64,000 nucleotides of DNA from Dipylidium caninum (taxonomy: Eukaryota; Platyhelminthes; Cestoda; Cyclophyllidea; Dipylidiidae). How positions within the stretch are numbered: the first letter of the stretch is position 1; every line of letters begins with the position of its first letter. The stretch is from assembly GCA_017562135.1 (NCBI GenBank), contig QEYB01001355.1:661011-725010 (forward strand), in the 5' to 3' direction. Positions 52,809-64,000 of the stretch are shown here, one piece after another. The notes under the pieces were generated by a model. It did no database searches. It was not told the origin of the DNA and saw nothing but the letters and a program-made list of their open reading frames with translations. Position numbers and translations under genes: made by a program.

Positions 52809-53464
52809 GGGGCAGGGCGACATTTCATCTTCTAACACACGCGACTCGGATGAATCAGTGCGAGGCTCCTCCGCATGTGCCAATCAGCCTACGCCACGCA
52901 AAGGCGGTCCGTCCACGTCCTGTCGTCCCACTCGCACATCTCGTATCCCCACTGGAGAGTCGGCAATGGAGGGGTGGTCGCCGCTGGGATTGTGACACGC
53001 AAGACTGCCCTACCTCTTTGGACGGCTGCTGCCCCATTGTTGCGCTATTTTTTTGATCACTGAGAGCATGTTCGGTGAGGAAGTACACCGTCCAGTCAAT
53101 GGGGGGAGGCGAAAGGAACCACCGCTGCCCAACACTCTCGTTGGAAGGCACTCGACCGGAAATTGGGAGTTGTGTTGAAGAGGAGGGGCAGCATCTCTTC
53201 ACGCATTAACCGCCCACGGAAGCTGGACGAATGTGGAGGAGGTGGACCAACCGAGAGCCCCGGGCGGGGAGCGTGGGGTGGGTGGGGAGGCGTTTGCTGA
53301 CGAGGATTTGCATTCCAGTGCCGTGCGTAGCGGTGCAGCGCAAGTGAGAAGCAGGAACGAGTGTGTGTCCACGCACTCATCCTGTGGAGCGCCATCATCC
53401 GCATCAGTGGCATATTGTGGACCCGAGGACCGAGGAACCGAGGAACCAAAGACCCGAGCGCCTC

Positions 53465-53491
53465 CACCCCCCCACCCCCACCCCCACCCCT
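53465..53491. repeat. CCCCCA tract
   Basis: C-runs separated by single A residues, about 27 bases; G-quadruplex potential on the complementary strand. Confidence 0.85.
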
Positions 53492-53739
53492 AAGGCAGAT
53501 TTGACTGTGAAGAAGAGGATGTTGTGGGGCGTGTGTGGGGTGGAGTAGGTCATTTGAGGACCAATGCATTCTGAGCCCTTGAAAGCGGAGGAGGTGGTCA
53601 CTTCGGAGAGGTGGTGTCAGCGACTGGGTGGTCTAACGGCGGCCGTCAAAGAGATGAGGTCGTGGACAGTCTTCTCGTGGGGTGGCAGGGCGAGTGAGGT
53701 GACGGCCTCGCAGACTGACTTTGTCCAGGTCCTACTCGG

Positions 53740-53789
53740 GGCGAGGCGAGGCGAGGCGAGGCGAGGCGAGGCGAGGCGAGGCGAGGCGG
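53740..53789. repeat. (GGCGA)n pentanucleotide repeat
   Basis: Ten almost perfect units of GCGAG. Because five is not a multiple of three, it encodes nothing regular and argues against coding use here. Confidence 0.93.
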
Positions 53790-53840
53790 AGGTTGGGGGT
53801 AAGGGCAACAGCGCTGCCCAGTCGAGAATAGCAGGGTGTT

Positions 53841-53867
53841 GGAGGAGGAGGAGGAGGAGGAGGAGGG
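53841..53867. repeat. (GGA)n repeat
   Basis: About nine GGA units. Confidence 0.88.
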
Positions 53868-54105
53868 ACGAGAATGCGTTCTTTCTTGTGATGCCTTCCC
53901 TTCATCTCATCCACGTCGGCTGCGAACAGACGCAATGTTTGTTCGCTGATGGCGCGGCGCAGACGAACTCCAAGCAGGACTGAGCGCACGCATGCACAAC
54001 AAAGTCCACCTTCTCCACACTGGCAATTCAGCGAGGCAAGGCACAGTATTTGCGACTGCGCAACCACGAGTCGTGCTCCTCCGCGGGCGGAGTGACGGGA
54101 TTTAC

Positions 54106-54165
54106 GATGAGGATGAGGATGAGGATGAGGAGGAGGATGAGGAGGAGGATGAGGAGGAGGATGAG
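54106..54165. repeat. GATGAG/GAGGAG repeat
   Basis: About 60 bases of GAT/GAG codon-like units, purine-rich, running into further GA-rich sequence to about 54230. It keeps frames open on both strands, so the long open stretches here (up to 207 codons) are artefacts of the repeat. Confidence 0.9.
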
Positions 54166-54470
54166 AGGAGGGGAGGGAGAGAGAGAGGAGAGGAGGGGGG
54201 AGAGGCGGGCGGAGAGGCGGGAGGGCGAGAAACGTCGGCGAGCACGGGATGATTTGGGTGGCTGTGGAGCTGGTGAGAGGCCGTCTCGGTGGTCTGCACT
54301 CTGCCAGAAGCCAAGTGAAGCCGATCCCATCTGCGATGCGTCCAGATGCGAGGGGAGGAGGTGCCGTGCAACGAGATGTGTTGGAGCAAGACGAAGTGTC
54401 TCAGGCTGCTGCACAAGTGACGCTCAGCTTGGGGAAGTGTCTTTCCCTGGTGTTGGGCTGGGTGAAATGC

Positions 54471-54510
54471 GCCTCCACTCGCCTCCACTCGCCTCCACTC
54501 GCCTCCACAC
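54471..54510. repeat. 10-bp minisatellite GCCTCCACTC
   Basis: Four copies in tandem, the last with one change. Confidence 0.92.
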
Positions 54511-55503
54511 CACGGCTACTCACGACATGGCAGTAGCGAGCGGGACGCAAGATGGGCGCGTCCTCGTCACCGTCACATGGGCATTGGGATGCTCGACAAT
54601 CGTGTCTTTCTTCTTCCCTCTACCACGCTCACTTGTGAGGACTCTCGTCTGTCAGTGGAATGATTTTCTATAAGCTGGACGATGAGAAGGAATGAGGTTG
54701 AGTGTCAGACGAAAAGTCGAACGAATCTGGCGGTTGAAATACTTTGCATGACTTCAAGACCCTACTCAATCGCCTGCGTATGTGAAGGCCAAGGAGGAAG
54801 CTGGTTGTTGGGTGGAGTGATGCATTGGGACGGCGGGTCGTGTGGCCCAGCGGGAGAGGAGGACGGCAAGGTGGGGGAATGGGAAACAAATGACGGCGAG
54901 GAGAAGTGGAGTAGAGCTAAGAGGATAAAGTCGGTGAACAGGCAGAAGTGGGCGCAGGCACAGCGAAAATACGTCTGTGCTTGCGTCGCCTCTTCCCAGT
55001 CCACTCAACCGCAACGCAGAAACTACTTATACTTTCTTCTCACCCACATAATGTCTACACCACAATCGACCGGAGCTTTGGGACAATTTTGTTTTCCTCG
55101 TCTCTCAACCGCTCGTCTCGTGCCTCCCTGCACCCGTGAGCACTGCATTTCACAAACTCGCTTTCTTTTCGAAGTCGCCTCTTCATACCACAGTGAAAAT
55201 GTGCACGACATGAACCATTTTCGTCTTTCTTCCGCTAACGTTCTAGTGCCATCGCCTTCTTCAGACGGGTTGAAACGAGGAAAGGAGTGCGACATCTACA
55301 AGTCGGCGCTGACAGTATAAACCGACTTTTGGCTTCCTGTCGAGTGGGTGGCTCGATCTGACTGCATTTAATCGACGGCAGCGCCAGTAATGGCCTCAAC
55401 AACGACAGCGTCTGCCCTTTTATGCCCTCGTCGCTCTTAGGATTCTGTTCAGCGCCTCCCACCGGTGTCCACAGACCCCCACACGCTCCGTCTCGCGCGG
55501 CGG
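54511..55503. other. Upstream region of the glycoprotein-like gene
   Basis: A frame is open for 212 codons at 54682-55320 (plus) with a partly opposed open frame on the minus strand; composition and lack of motifs argue against a gene. Nothing else is supported. Confidence 0.4.
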
Positions 55504-55567
55504 CGATTGGTGCGAATGCGGCGAAGCCAATCCTTTCACTCAGTGCTGCGATGAGGGGGTATAAAAG
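55504..55567 (+). promoter_or_regulatory. TATA-box promoter with CCAAT boxes
   Basis: TATAAAAG at 55560-55567 lies 36 bases before the ATG at 55603. CCAAT cores lie at 55505-55509 (reverse) and about 55526-55530. This is the only textbook TATA promoter in the window; it implies a very short 5' UTR. Confidence 0.65.
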
Positions 55568-55602
55568 CCCCGGCTTGTGAATTGGACGAGCACGCGACAA
55601 CC

Positions 55603-57650
55603 ATGAAGGCGCTCATCCCCATCACCGCCCTGCTCCTCGTCCGGCCGACCCGTAAGTGCCCTCCTGGCCACGAATGCCTCGTCTCTGCTCGGATCGCGTT
55701 GAGATGGAAATTTTGATGCTTTGTAGACGCTCCCGACCCCATCATGTGGGGTTCTCGTGTTGTCACCGTTGCACAGGGGAAACTCGGACCGATGCTCTTT
55801 AGGACAACGAAGGATCCCGTAAGTCCTTACGCCCTCCATGGATGCTACTTAGGCAGAGGAACAACTATCGTGTGACATTTCTCGTCAGGAGGAGATGAGA
55901 TTGGCAAATCATTCTTTTGAAAGTCCTCACACTACTGAAGTGCTCTAAGCGAACAGCATTGTGTCAGCCATCTTCCTCTTCTTACCTTAATTGCAAAAGA
56001 ATATTACTACAAAGTGCGAAGTTAATACACTTCTAGGAATTCGTACTCTCGGAAAGCGGCAATTCATATGACATCATGACGGTGGACGGTGACTGCCACT
56101 TCAGGAATAAGAAGATTGGCTCTCCGTGCCAAGTCAAATCAGGGTAAGATTGGCTCTGTTCTCCTCGCCCCCCAAGCCGCCTCCACCCGACTAAGTCGAG
56201 CCAACGCATTCCCCTGCGCCGCGTCGCTGCTCACTCGTTCACCGCCACGAGTGGACTCGTCTGAGCCGGTTGCCCTCAACCGCCTCTCACCGACCACTGA
56301 TTTCTCTCCTCTTCTCCTTCAAGGCTACGCCAACATCACGCTCTTCGACGTCCACGACTTCCAGCGCATGCACGTCTTACGCCGGCGACTACGAGTACTC
56401 GGTGGTGATTGCGCCTGCCTGCCACTTCCCCACTCCACGCGACGGTAAGTCGTCGTCCTCGCGCCGCCTCGCGCACAAGCGCCTCTCGCCACTTTCCTTC
56501 CCCCTCCTGCCCGTCCGTGTCCTTGCCCCTGCGCCCTCATTGCCACGTAGGCTTTGCATTTTCCCCACTCTTCTGAGATATTCTCCCTTCACCTGAGAAC
56601 CTGTTTACAGTGTCCACCTCGGAGATCTCGAAGGCCTAGCTGCCAGGCCATGCTAACTGTGGGTGAGGAGGCGACTCCATTCTTTTTTCGCCTGTTTTAG
56701 ATGACATCATTGTAAAGCGCTCTTTCCCGCTCTACGTTTTCTCGGAGACCAGGAGAACACGACGCTGGAATTCGCCAACAAAGGCATCAACTTCCACGGC
56801 GTGGTACTGCACTACCGCCCAGTTAGCCCGTGTTTGTGCGCCACCGCACCTGCATGGTGGATGAGGCACGAATGCGGAGTGGTTTGCGGGCCGCGTCTTC
56901 GCATGCCGATGCGGGCCAACGCCCTGCAGCATGAACTGTTGGACTAAGGTTAAAGCATGTTTTTCAGAGAGGCAGCTATCACTTGGCATGCGCACTGGAC
57001 ATGGACGACGTGGGAAGACGTGCGAGAACATCGCCTGGATGAAAGAGATGCACTGCGGCTGCGGTGACCTTCTTTCTCCTGCACGAAATGCTCACAAACG
57101 CACAGACCCGTTTGTAACTCCCAGCCGCCCGAAGGAGAGCACCTAACAGCGCTGTCATTCTTGTAGTTCGAATTGAAGATCGGACCGAAATTGGAGTGCC
57201 TGTGGATAGGGCGGGAGGCCACGAATTACGAGGGAATATGCAGTTAAGTCCACCGCTGGAGGCGACGCCCTCCACGGGGTTACAGAAGTGTGGAATGCGA
57301 AGGGGGACAGAGGGACTGAATGCGCCCTCCGTTGTGCCATGTGCAGACCGCAGGGCTTTGAAGAAGACGCCACTAACACGTCCGTTGACGGGTGTCTTGT
57401 AGGAGACATGTTTATTGACCAGACGGACAACAGCATGGTGTTCAAAGCGGTTGTTTACCGCAAGAACAGCGAGGCCTACACGACCTACACGTGGTACGGT
57501 ATACGGATGTGCTCTCGATTCACCCTCGACTGGAAGCAGACGGCGTTAGTTGGGTGAAAAGGTGGAGATCGCTGGCGTAGTTCCAGATGTTTCCAATCCT
57601 GCTGTGTTAATGCCTGCAGGCAAGAGGAATCTGGTGGAAGGAATGCAAGG
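55603..57650 (+). pseudogene. Secreted glycoprotein gene with frame breaks, possibly of a cestode GP50-type antigen family
   Basis: Six exons by splice signals: 55603-55651, 55727-55818, 56037-56143, 56324-56444, from 56701 to about 56830, and 57167-57650. The first three join in phase and start with a signal peptide (MKALIPITALLLV). They continue GSRVVTVAQGKLGPMLF and EFVLSESGNSYDIMTVDGDC. Later pieces in shifting frames: YANITLFDVHDFQRMH, YAGDYEYSVVIAPACHF, DDIIVKRSFPLYV, ENTTLEFANKGINFHGVVLH, TECALRCAMCRPQGF, YTTYTWYGIRMCSRFTLDW and GVVPDVSNPAVLMPAGKRNL. Three N-glycosylation sites and many Cys fit a surface protein. At least four single-base indels break the frame (exon 3/4 join, middle of exon 4, exon 5, exon 6). 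So this is a decaying paralogue, or a stretch with sequencing errors. The family name is a guess from general appearance; the existence of a gene is much surer than its identity. Confidence 0.6.
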
Positions 57651-58471
57651 GTAAGTCAGTGACCGGCATTAATCGAATGCCACTTCAAGCTTTTCCGGAT
57701 GCTTCACATCTGCGGACACCTTCCCTTACCACCTCTTTCCTTACCACCTTCTTTTGTCCCCCTTTCTCTCCTTTCTCTCGCCTCTCTCCGTCCCTCTCCT
57801 CCCTTGTTTCTGCTTGCGTCAAGATCTGCATCTCAATGTCTTTCTTGACTGGGCCTCACTCCGCACGCCTCCTTTCATACAAGAATTCTAGGCCAACCCT
57901 CTGATCTCCGTGGTCCTCTACCATCGCTTAATCTGCATATATCGGCATAAGAATTAAAGTTGATACGACACAAACGACTCGAGCGGGTGTCTGAGATACG
58001 TTCATAAGATGAGGCAGTTGGCGGAAGCAGGAAAGACGAAAGAGCCGGAGTCATTAGTTATAGACAGATGCGACACTATGCTGTTCAGTCCACCCCTCTG
58101 CGATCTCACTCACTGGTTTGGTATGCCAAGAAAGACGGCCACAGTGAATCAACCGCAAACACAAGCCGGCGTCCCCTGTTCGTGCGGGTTAGTCGGAAGC
58201 CACACTGGCCACTCCGGACGATGTGTGAAGCAGACAGAGCGGGTGATTCGGTCTCTGCGACAGTTGAGGCACGCTCTAAACTTCGGGACCGATTTCTACC
58301 TTAACCGCAAATACATCCTCTTTTCTTATACGAACTGCTAAATATAAGAGGCAATGGATACAGACTCTGTCTTTTTCTCGCCTCAGAGAGATTTACCGTC
58401 TCGACTCCGCCAATTCTCGGCCCACTTTAAATTAATGTGTTGGGGGGTAAATCCCATCCTCTGCCACTTAG
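57651..58471. other. Region after the glycoprotein-like gene
   Basis: Begins with a GTAAGT donor, so the gene above may continue; I could not find a following exon with confidence. Frames at 58009-58341 are open on the plus strand without motifs. Confidence 0.35.
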
Positions 58472-59323
58472 GACGACGCTGACGGCGATGTTGACCATAA
58501 TGGGGCTGCCATGAAAATGCTGGTGAGGGAACAGTTCGCCCGTCCGCCTTCCCCCAGATACCCGACTGCATTGGGACTCCACCGCGGTGGTCCTCCTAAG
58601 CGCACGGTATGTCGCCTCCGATAGAGGACTTCATGCGAAGCCCTGGGTAGTTGCACACCATTTGCAGCGCCTTCGTCAACGCCGACCAGCCTTTTCCCCA
58701 CTCTCTGACCCTCGGCGTGCCATACGGACTGGCCTAAGAAAGATGAACACCAACTTGTACTCCGTTGTGGAAAATGTTACGTGAACGGTAGGAAGGTGCC
58801 GCTAAGTCTCAGTCCAGTTCGGACGATTTTGCTCGGGAGGAGCACTGCAAGTGGTTCCTCTTTCGCCAAAACTGTTTGACAAAGAACCCGGAAGTAGCTT
58901 TAAAGAGGCGTTCCGAGATCTGGTCCGGTTTAACCCTGGGCCCTCGAACCAATCCGCGGAGAGGCAGCGATCAGTGTCGGCGAGAGTTGGTGTTACGGAA
59001 TCTGGGGGCGCCCGTGGCGTGACGAACACTGAAGATGCTAACTGCTGTCAAACGGCCTTCTGCAGGAGAGTACGGTGGGGATCGGTGGGCCTCTGAACGG
59101 TTTTCTTTTCCCCCTTTTCCACCGTTCCTGGCGTGGTCGCCCCTCGCCACCGGTGCTCCTTCGCTTCGTCATGCCTCCTCCATCATGCGGGCGGGTCGCG
59201 ACTGCCTTTTTCAATGATGACGTGCAGGCCACCCCCGACTCGGTCGGACTACCTCAATCTCCCCTCACCTTCGACGACGCGACGGTTGCGCCCACGTCAT
59301 GCGACAGTCGTACAATAACAGCC
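58472..59323 (+). CDS. Two candidate exons of an unknown gene
   Basis: Segment 58472-58606 (45 codons) lies between a good acceptor (ccacttag) and a donor (GTATGT); it reads DDADGDVDHNGAAMKMLVRE at its start. Segment 59228-59323 (32 codons) lies between gacgtgcag and GTAAGG and reads SPLTFDDATVAPTSCDSRT in its middle. Both begin and end in phase 0 with no stop. They may belong to one plus-strand gene, possibly the neighbour or continuation of the glycoprotein gene. No domain is recognised. Confidence 0.25.
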
Positions 59324-62300
59324 GTAAGGGGCCTTTGCCGTTTTCGCGAACGCTTCCGTCTAGAACATAGGAGAGTGGCACAAAGACCGACCTGAGTCCA
59401 TTGCGCCAGTGTCAGGTGGCACCATCGGCCAACAAAAGCTTGACAGCCCGCTCACTTGGGCCCACAAGCGCCTCTGTATTCTCACCTTATATTTTACAGT
59501 CTTTCTTCTTCCTCATTTACACTCTTAATTCGACCGAAACATGGCAAAAGATCGTTAAAGTAACAACGGTGCTCCAGTTTAAAACCGAGATAAGGTATAT
59601 GGAACTAATGTGGCCTGTTAAGGGTGTGAAGGATGAAATTATATCTCGTTGGTGCTGAAGCATGGCTGGACCAGGGGGAGGTACGGCTGCGCCACCGCGC
59701 CCGGACCGCGTTGGCCTCAGATCTTAAGTGCCGCGATCACCGCGGTCTCCTCGCCCTCGCTGTGCAGCACCACAAGGTCAAATTTGTGCTAATCCGGCGC
59801 CTCCAGAAGTGGATAAAGTGGAACAGGGCTGTCAAAAGTTCTCACCTGCCATCTAGTCCGAGACCTTGTCCACCGTTTGCCATCCCTTCAACACACGCCG
59901 TATACCCTCTCGCTGCAGAACCAGGAACTTTGGACAGACCTGTCGCACGAACCCGCGGCAGCTACCATATCGTGGGCTTGTCAGTATTCAATCGAGGGTC
60001 GGAGACGGAGCATCTACTTCATGTAAGAGCTTCGCATCAAATCATCATTGTCATCAGCGTCGCCTCGCCACGGAGTAACGGTGGAGTCAGACAGATAAGA
60101 GGAAGCGAAGGATATACGAAGAAATCGGGGCCTCCTGCACTTACTTTGCTCTGACTTGCCGCTTTACTCGGTCTCCTGTGGCAAACGAGGAATAGGACGG
60201 GTGCGGAAACGCTTCAACTGGCGGCAATCTCTCATCATCTGGCCACCGTCTTTCCAAGTTCCAAATCCATTTTTCGCCCGTCCTCGAAGTAAAAAAGTGA
60301 TGCCAAGAAGGTGTTGTGTCCTTTCCCCTTTGGACAATTTGAATCTATCCTACTCTGTCTGACAGCACAGTTGTTAAGTCCCTACTCTAAAGCACAGAAT
60401 AGGAAAATCGAGGACAATGAGCCACTCGGACAAAACGGACATGGGGGACTTGTGGACGCTTAACGTTAGTTGGAGAGGTGGGTCCCGCCTTCTCGCGCTG
60501 AAAGAAGCGATGAAGCGAATTCGCTGCTCATATTTACTTTCACACCGATAGTGCATGAGAAAGTTCCTGTGATTACATTATTTACCGTTGTTTCGCTAAA
60601 TGAAGCCTGCGTACGTTGCGTCGGGGAAGCAGAGGGATCGTCAGACCTGCTCAAGGCGAATTACAGTCGGGGCTGCGATTTGGAAAACTAGAAACCCTTC
60701 ATCTCATCAACGCTTCTTCTAGAGATTCCCTCGATAAGAGCCTTTTTTCGCTGTCCTAAGCGCAGACTGTTGTGAGTTGTTATGATCGGTTGAACGAAGC
60801 TGGAAGAGTAGCAACAACAAAACTGCTGTTCGAAAGGCTGGAGGGAGGAGAGCTTAAAGTGAACGTGATGCCATGCCATTGCCATGGCAACTGCTGCATT
60901 GGGGGTAGAAAGCTTTAGTAGCACCAGATGTGGCAATTCGCACTGATTCATCCTATAGCCGATTTGGAATGTTCGGGAGTGCCACACGAGGTTCTCGCGA
61001 GCTGCGCTTCGATGATGGAGGAGTGAATTCACTACGTGGCGTGTTGAAGCTAGGTAACTGGGGGCGGGCAGGGTGGTGACAATCGCCTACACCGCGTTCA
61101 AACTGGGTGCAGCGCGGATGCCAGCGAGTCAGGTCTTTGTCAAAACACCGCTTGGAAAGGCGGAGCACACTGCCAGGGGCTGAGTGGTGAAGATCGCAGA
61201 GAAGAACGAAGAATAGTAGATTACCAATGCGTAGCGAGACGTGTAAGGGACAATACCTTCGCCCACGGCTTGCACGGCGAGACCTCACGATCGCTGCGCT
61301 CTTGCTGATCTTCATTGCTACCATCGCGCGAGAGCCCACCGAAGCGGCCATTTGCAACTTACAACTGCGTCTGCACGCCACCGAAAATTTCCGTAACTGG
61401 GACCCAAAGCAGGATGTGGAGGGGCAAAATATGAATGGTTGTTTGAAAAAAGGATATTATATAATGATCACCGACGATACGAGGCGCGGCTTAAATTGCT
61501 GGGGACAGAAGGTCTGGCCCACGAACCATCTAATTGGCGTCTAATGAAGGCCCGTACGAAACAGCATATGTGGGAGGAAAGATTTCCTGGCCGAAGAATG
61601 TATAGGATTCAATGAAGTGGTTAAGGCAGGCTCCTTACAAATAGTACTTTCAATTTCCGGGCGTAAAAAGTTGTCACTTGACGCCTCAACTATAGCGGAC
61701 CTACGTGGACAACTTTGACGTGTACGACAAACCAATGCCTCCACGATTTTGGTAAACTCATTGACAAATTTGGTGGGTGTGTATACGACTGCCCCTCTTA
61801 ATGCCTTATTCATATACGGCCGACTTCGAGGGAAGACCGAGGTTGTTCAGTTCGACGGGGTGCTCCTTTAACTTCCCCCAAGTCGCTTGAACAATCGAGG
61901 TGCTTCAGCGCTTGCGTCGCCTGGTGCGAACGGGACGCTGACAAGACCGTCTGATCGCTGCTGTCAGCCGGTATCGGTCTGTGGCGGGAAATGCACAAAG
62001 TGTCACCTGTCCAAGCCGGTCCCAAGCCACAATCCCTGCGGAGATGTCCTGGGCCATTCAACGCGGCCGAGTAGACATGCGAAATTTGCACATTTGGAGC
62101 GAAAATTTGAAATAAGCCGAAAAAGACGTGAGGCCCAACGCCCCAAGCAGTTAATATGTACCGTGTGGGTACAATGGAAGAGTCGACTGGACGCCCGCTA
62201 CAAGTTGCCGTATTAAAAAATATTTGGGAAAGATTGGCATTCACGGGCTTTTTTTTACCCTACTTATTTCCCTTCTCCTTCGTGACGTTCACTAGGTTAA

Positions 62301-62831
62301 ACTGCGTGCCAGTCACGATAGGACGGACTGAGCCTCGGGCCTAGGTTTAGACACTTTCAACATTATCAGGGACAGAAGTTGCCAAGTTGAGGTGAATTGG
62401 AGACGCCGTTCACCTCCGACGAGTGCGGCAGTGGACCGCTCGTCCGGACTCTTGCCGTCGCAGCAGGAAAGTTTGCCTCATCAGGATTATAGATCCGACG
62501 TAATTTGGGCGATATTGGCCGCAACTGGGCGGCTTTAAAGTCTTACCGCGCTCGTAAACTTCCGCCTTCGCCGAGAAGCGTTTCGCACCAGCATGTTTGT
62601 AGATAGCGGGATGCTCTTCGTCCGAAAAGATTCACCTATCCACCCAAATCGCTCCAGGAGGTGGGTTAGGAATACGGCAAAGGCACGTTGGATATGACGT
62701 GTGTAGGGAATGAGGCCGCCCGCGACAGAATCCATCTGTTAGCATTTGGTTGAACGGAAGCCGCATTATGATCGGAACCGGACATTTACAGATGTTGGAT
62801 AAATGGTGATCGAGAGACAAGCATCACTCAC
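59324..62831. other. GC-rich region with many open frames, no resolved gene
   Basis: Open stretches include 59633-60154 (plus, 173 codons) and 60953-61381 and 61810-62244 (minus). A plus-strand frame at 61227-61544 has a hydrophobic segment after a basic start (TIAALLLIFIATIA) and could be a small secreted protein of 105 aa, but lacks other support. Opposite it, CFDKDLTRWHPRCTQFERG on the minus strand (about 61080-61140) also looks protein-like. The evidence does not decide between them. Confidence 0.3.
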
Positions 62832-63030
62832 TCGACTTCTAATGTGAACTTCAAAGGCTGTATTTTCCAGCACTTTCGACCAGCAGTGGTCATGTATCGC
62901 CAACTGTCGGGGCAGTCTTTGCCAATCAGATAAAAATACCTCTGGATAAAACGGAGGGGAAAGACTTGCCTGTGAATTGCAGTCCTCCAAGGGTGGAGAC
63001 CGCGCTAAGCGAGACGAGGAGAACAAGCAT
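62832..63030 (-). CDS. Candidate 5' exons of a small secreted protein
   Basis: Minus-strand ATG at 63030 opens a signal-peptide-like start (MLVLLVSLSAVSTLGG). Exon 62970-63030 would be joined to 62832-62941 by removing 28 nt that start GCAAGT and end TATCCAG, a GC-AG intron; the second exon ends at a perfect donor (GTGAGT) in phase 0. It reads SDWQRLPRQLAIHDHCWSKV. A following exon may be 62547-62735, where three frames are partly open. A 28-nt intron is at the limit of what is plausible, and no family is recognised. Confidence 0.25.
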
Positions 63031-64000
63031 CGTCCACGAGGCTCCAGTTGATTATGCTGATAGCTCGCAATGCAGGGGGAGAAGAAAGTTTACATTGTTT
63101 TTGGTTGGTTTCATTTGGGCTGTTCTCTGTGGGGTTGGCAATTTAATCTTGGCGGCTTTTAAGTTTTAATGACGAAAGATCAACTTATATCTGATAAAAC
63201 ACTTTATACAACAACGTCGTGTCTGTTTCGTTTGATGACCTCCTGCGGTTCGTTAGACACTGTCACGATTCCTCGAGGCACCTCAAATTCTGATCTTTGC
63301 TGACAAAAAAAATGACATTAACGTATATTTTGACAATTTATACTCGATAATTATGTGCCGATACGCGAAGTGAATGGCGATGATCTGAAGGCGCGGCGCG
63401 AGGCATTCCAATCCAGACCGATCACACTGTGGCGGAGCGAATCAGAACGGTGGAAGACAGCCTCCTTAGCGCTTGCTCGAGGGTGGGCATCGCTTCCTGG
63501 CGCGAGTTGTGAACGTGCACGTTTGATTGGTTCCTTTAGTTGTTTCGCGCATTATTAAGCTTCCAACTGCAGAAGTCTCTCATATCCCACCAGATGAACA
63601 TATTCTTTGCCCTGGTGAATCTCTGACGGTGATGCTCAACTAGGCATCAGCACATTGCCCGCCCGACATGACTTTGTGTTGTGAACGTTCCTTTTCCTCG
63701 CAGGATAGTAGCCTCCGAGCAACATTACGATTATTGCGATGCGGTTGCGCCGATACCCAACGAATCACCTTCAAGTTGGGTGGGAATGGTCCGAGATCGA
63801 GTTCCTGCCACTAGGCGAAGCCTTCTTCTTTAAACTTTTCCTTGTCAAGACACCAGAGCGATTCGCATCTCAGCCTCTTTCCGCATTCACCACTTTTGAT
63901 GCGGCTCCTCGATCCCAATTTCGGCAACTTGAGCCTCGATCGACGGGCTACGACTTCGACTGGACACGGACGCGATGACGAGAAGCTCATCTCTCTCATA
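63031..64000. other. End of window, no gene resolved
   Basis: A TATAAAG on the minus strand near 63207 could belong to the minus-strand candidate before it. A plus-strand frame 62966-63169 ends in a hydrophobic stretch (FLVGFIWAVLCGVGNLILAA), but no gene model reaches it. The rest shows nothing I can support. Confidence 0.35.

Noticed and set aside
52374..52883. Poly-Gln/Thr or poly-Cys containing open frames
   Set aside because: These are translations of the ACA and GGGGAA repeats, without splice or domain support.
54028..54673. Open frames of 119-207 codons on both strands
   Set aside because: They run through the GATGAG and GA-rich repeats; opposing open frames of this kind are an artefact of low-complexity sequence.
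62832..62941. C-type lectin reading (GKDCPDSWRYMTTAGRKC) on the minus strand
   Set aside because: This frame does not join the signal-peptide exon in phase, and no further lectin residues follow.
1..64000. tRNA, rRNA, spliced-leader or CRISPR features
   Set aside because: I looked for tRNA arms, rRNA-like blocks, a flatworm spliced-leader sequence and regular spaced repeats and saw none I could support; a covariance-model scan would be decisive.

Overview
The window is nuclear DNA from a eukaryote, most likely a parasitic flatworm and probably a cestode. Every recognisable gene is split by GT-AG or GC-AG introns. Several introns are only 33-40 nt and sit at the 5' ends of genes, a pattern known from flatworms. 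The transposons are decayed mariners, and a secreted-glycoprotein gene near 55.6 kb resembles cestode surface or diagnostic antigens. No operons, rRNA, tRNA or CRISPR were found. The organism call is an inference; no marker gene fixes the genus.

Layout. Positions 570-3511 (+) hold the last four exons of cytosolic phenylalanyl-tRNA synthetase beta (FARSB), with a dead mariner in one intron. Convergent to it, 4768-11773 (-) is a complete ten-exon mitochondrial intermediate peptidase (MIPEP). Positions 12824-15573 and 16798-20211 (-) are two complete bestrophin anion-channel genes in tandem; their first six coding exons are identical in length. Positions 20.2-28.1 kb are gene-poor, with a second mariner wreck and degenerate repeats. 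From 28172 (+) a long multi-exon gene encodes an animal DUF389 polytopic membrane protein. It is well supported to 43618, and its 3' end (47.3 or 48.0 kb) is unresolved. From about 44 kb the sequence turns visibly more GC-rich; 51.2-54.5 kb is a cluster of micro- and minisatellites. At 55603 (+), behind a TATA box, starts a signal-peptide glycoprotein gene of clear exon structure but with several apparent one-base frame breaks: a decaying paralogue or an error-prone stretch of sequence. Positions 57.7-64 kb contain only candidate exons.

Function. FARSB (cytosolic translation) and MIPEP (maturation of imported mitochondrial proteins) are housekeeping. The bestrophin pair and the DUF389 protein are membrane proteins; the antigen-like gene would act at the surface. 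Nothing suggests that these genes form one pathway. Exon boundaries were read by eye, and phases were checked for FARSB, MIPEP, both bestrophins and the DUF389 exons up to 37197.
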